Assembly (NCBI GenBank): GCA_007753915.1
Contig: CP036352.1
Span: 4,217,306-4,281,305, forward strand
Source: Phycisphaerae bacterium RAS2
GTDB lineage: Bacteria > Planctomycetota > Phycisphaerae > UBA1845 > UTPLA1
Length of the DNA: 64,000 bases
Direction: 5' to 3'
Each line of letters begins with the position of its first letter. The stretch's first letter is position 1. Below the pieces are notes generated by a model, which was not told where the DNA came from, did not search any database, and was given only the letters and a program-made list of their open reading frames with translations. A program made the translations under genes and the position numbers. Shown here in pieces: positions 61,784-64,000 of the stretch.

Positions 61784-62098
61784 ATGATTCAATGCGAGCA
61801 ATGCGAGTATTTCAGCCGCGGGCCGGGCGGCGAGGTTCGTTTCGCGTGCGATCCCTTCAGCACGATCAAGGAGCCGGAATGTTTACAGAAGTGGCAATTG
61901 CTGCGATTGGCCGAGCTGTCGCGCAAGGCCGACCGGATGGTGGGGGCCTACGAGGCGACGCTGGAAATGTATCGCCGCTTCGAGCCATTGCAGGAGAAGA
62001 TGTTTCGCCACATGGAGCGAGAGATCGACGACGCAGAGGAATCCGATTCGTGGAAATACGAGGACGACGACGAGGCGGATGACGCGGAGCGGCGGTAG
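61784..62098 (+). CDS. Hypothetical cysteine-containing protein
   Basis: A 104-residue protein. Cysteines at residues 4, 7, 22 and 33 (CEQC ... FACDPF ... PECLQ) could bind zinc or an Fe-S cluster. The second half is a charged helix ending in an acidic tail (YEDDDEADDAE). No named family recognised. It follows the small lipoprotein gene by 72 bases in the same direction. Confidence 0.6.
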   Translation: MIQCEQCEYFSRGPGGEVRFACDPFSTIKEPECLQKWQLLRLAELSRKADRMVGAYEATLEMYRRFEPLQEKMFRHMEREIDDAEESDSWKYEDDDEADDAERR

Positions 62099-62126
62099 GG
62101 GGCAAGAATTCTAATTCGTCTCCGAG

Positions 62127-62191
62127 CCGGGCCAGGCATGGCCCGGAATGCGCGCTTGCGGCCAGCTCATTCCGCCGCATGACTGCGGCGG
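62127..62191. repeat. Two hairpins between convergent genes
   Basis: CCGGGCC/GGCCCGG (62127-62133 with 62140-62146, loop of 6) and CCGCCGCA/TGCGGCGG (62172-62179 with 62184-62191, loop TGAC). Both are perfect. They lie between the convergent small gene and the E1 gene and may separate their transcripts; neither has a T tract. Confidence 0.45.
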
Positions 62192-62210
62192 CTCGGACAG
62201 ATGGCGCGGG

Positions 62211-64000
<1,790 letters not shown>

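Overview
This 64 kb window is GC-rich chromosomal DNA from a bacterium that is probably a planctomycete, perhaps of class Phycisphaerae. The support is: secreted proteins ending in dockerin-like EF-hand repeats, a type II prepilin-like protein with a His-rich C-terminal motif, a DUF1571 protein, a sigma factor with an unusual N-terminal extension, and several orphan genes of planctomycete style. I see no rRNA, tRNA, CRISPR array, prophage or transposase. Genus is not resolved.

Layout. 1-9 kb: a truncated M56 peptidase, a DUF1579 and an SRPBCC protein, a large M16 peptidase, a three-gene HlyD/ABC export operon and an HNG-repeat lipoprotein. 9-17 kb: homogentisate dioxygenase, an SGNH hydrolase, a short hybrid cluster protein, trpC, a CPBP protease and a GT-C-like membrane protein. 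17-22.5 kb: a sigma-54-type promoter leading into a histidine kinase, an NtrC-type regulator, a dockerin protein and a prepilin-like protein. 22.5-31.3 kb: DUF190-crcB, an amidase, then the minus-strand groups rph/SPOR-like lipoprotein/rdgB and thiL-tsaE, ispD with a c-type cytochrome-like lipoprotein, and two orphans. 31.5-41 kb: hom, rsmE, DUF1571, nadD, an SGNH-dockerin protein and pckA with a strong terminator. 41-49.4 kb: an M50 protease with zinc ribbons, a PEGA protein, an FHA-GAF-PP2C phosphatase, the sigma factor and two methyltransferases. 49.5-58 kb: class II ribonucleotide reductase nrdJ behind tandem NrdR-like boxes, a GT-C-like protein overlapping ligA, and a DUF5329 lipoprotein. 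58-64 kb: a basic orphan, dedA, a HEAT-like membrane protein and parB (one operon), two parS sites, two small orphans and the 3' part of a fused alpha-ketoacid dehydrogenase E1 gene.

The most interesting signals are not classical genes. Palindromic REP-like elements of several families are scattered through the window. Two of them lie in frame inside conserved genes (ligA and the E1 dehydrogenase), and one supplies a stop codon. Two AT-rich heptamer arrays both lie between convergent genes. A palindrome family with a CAAGCTTG core forms two terminators. Regulatory predictions that can be tested are the sigma-54 promoter, the NrdR boxes and the parS pair beside a parB that has no adjacent parA.
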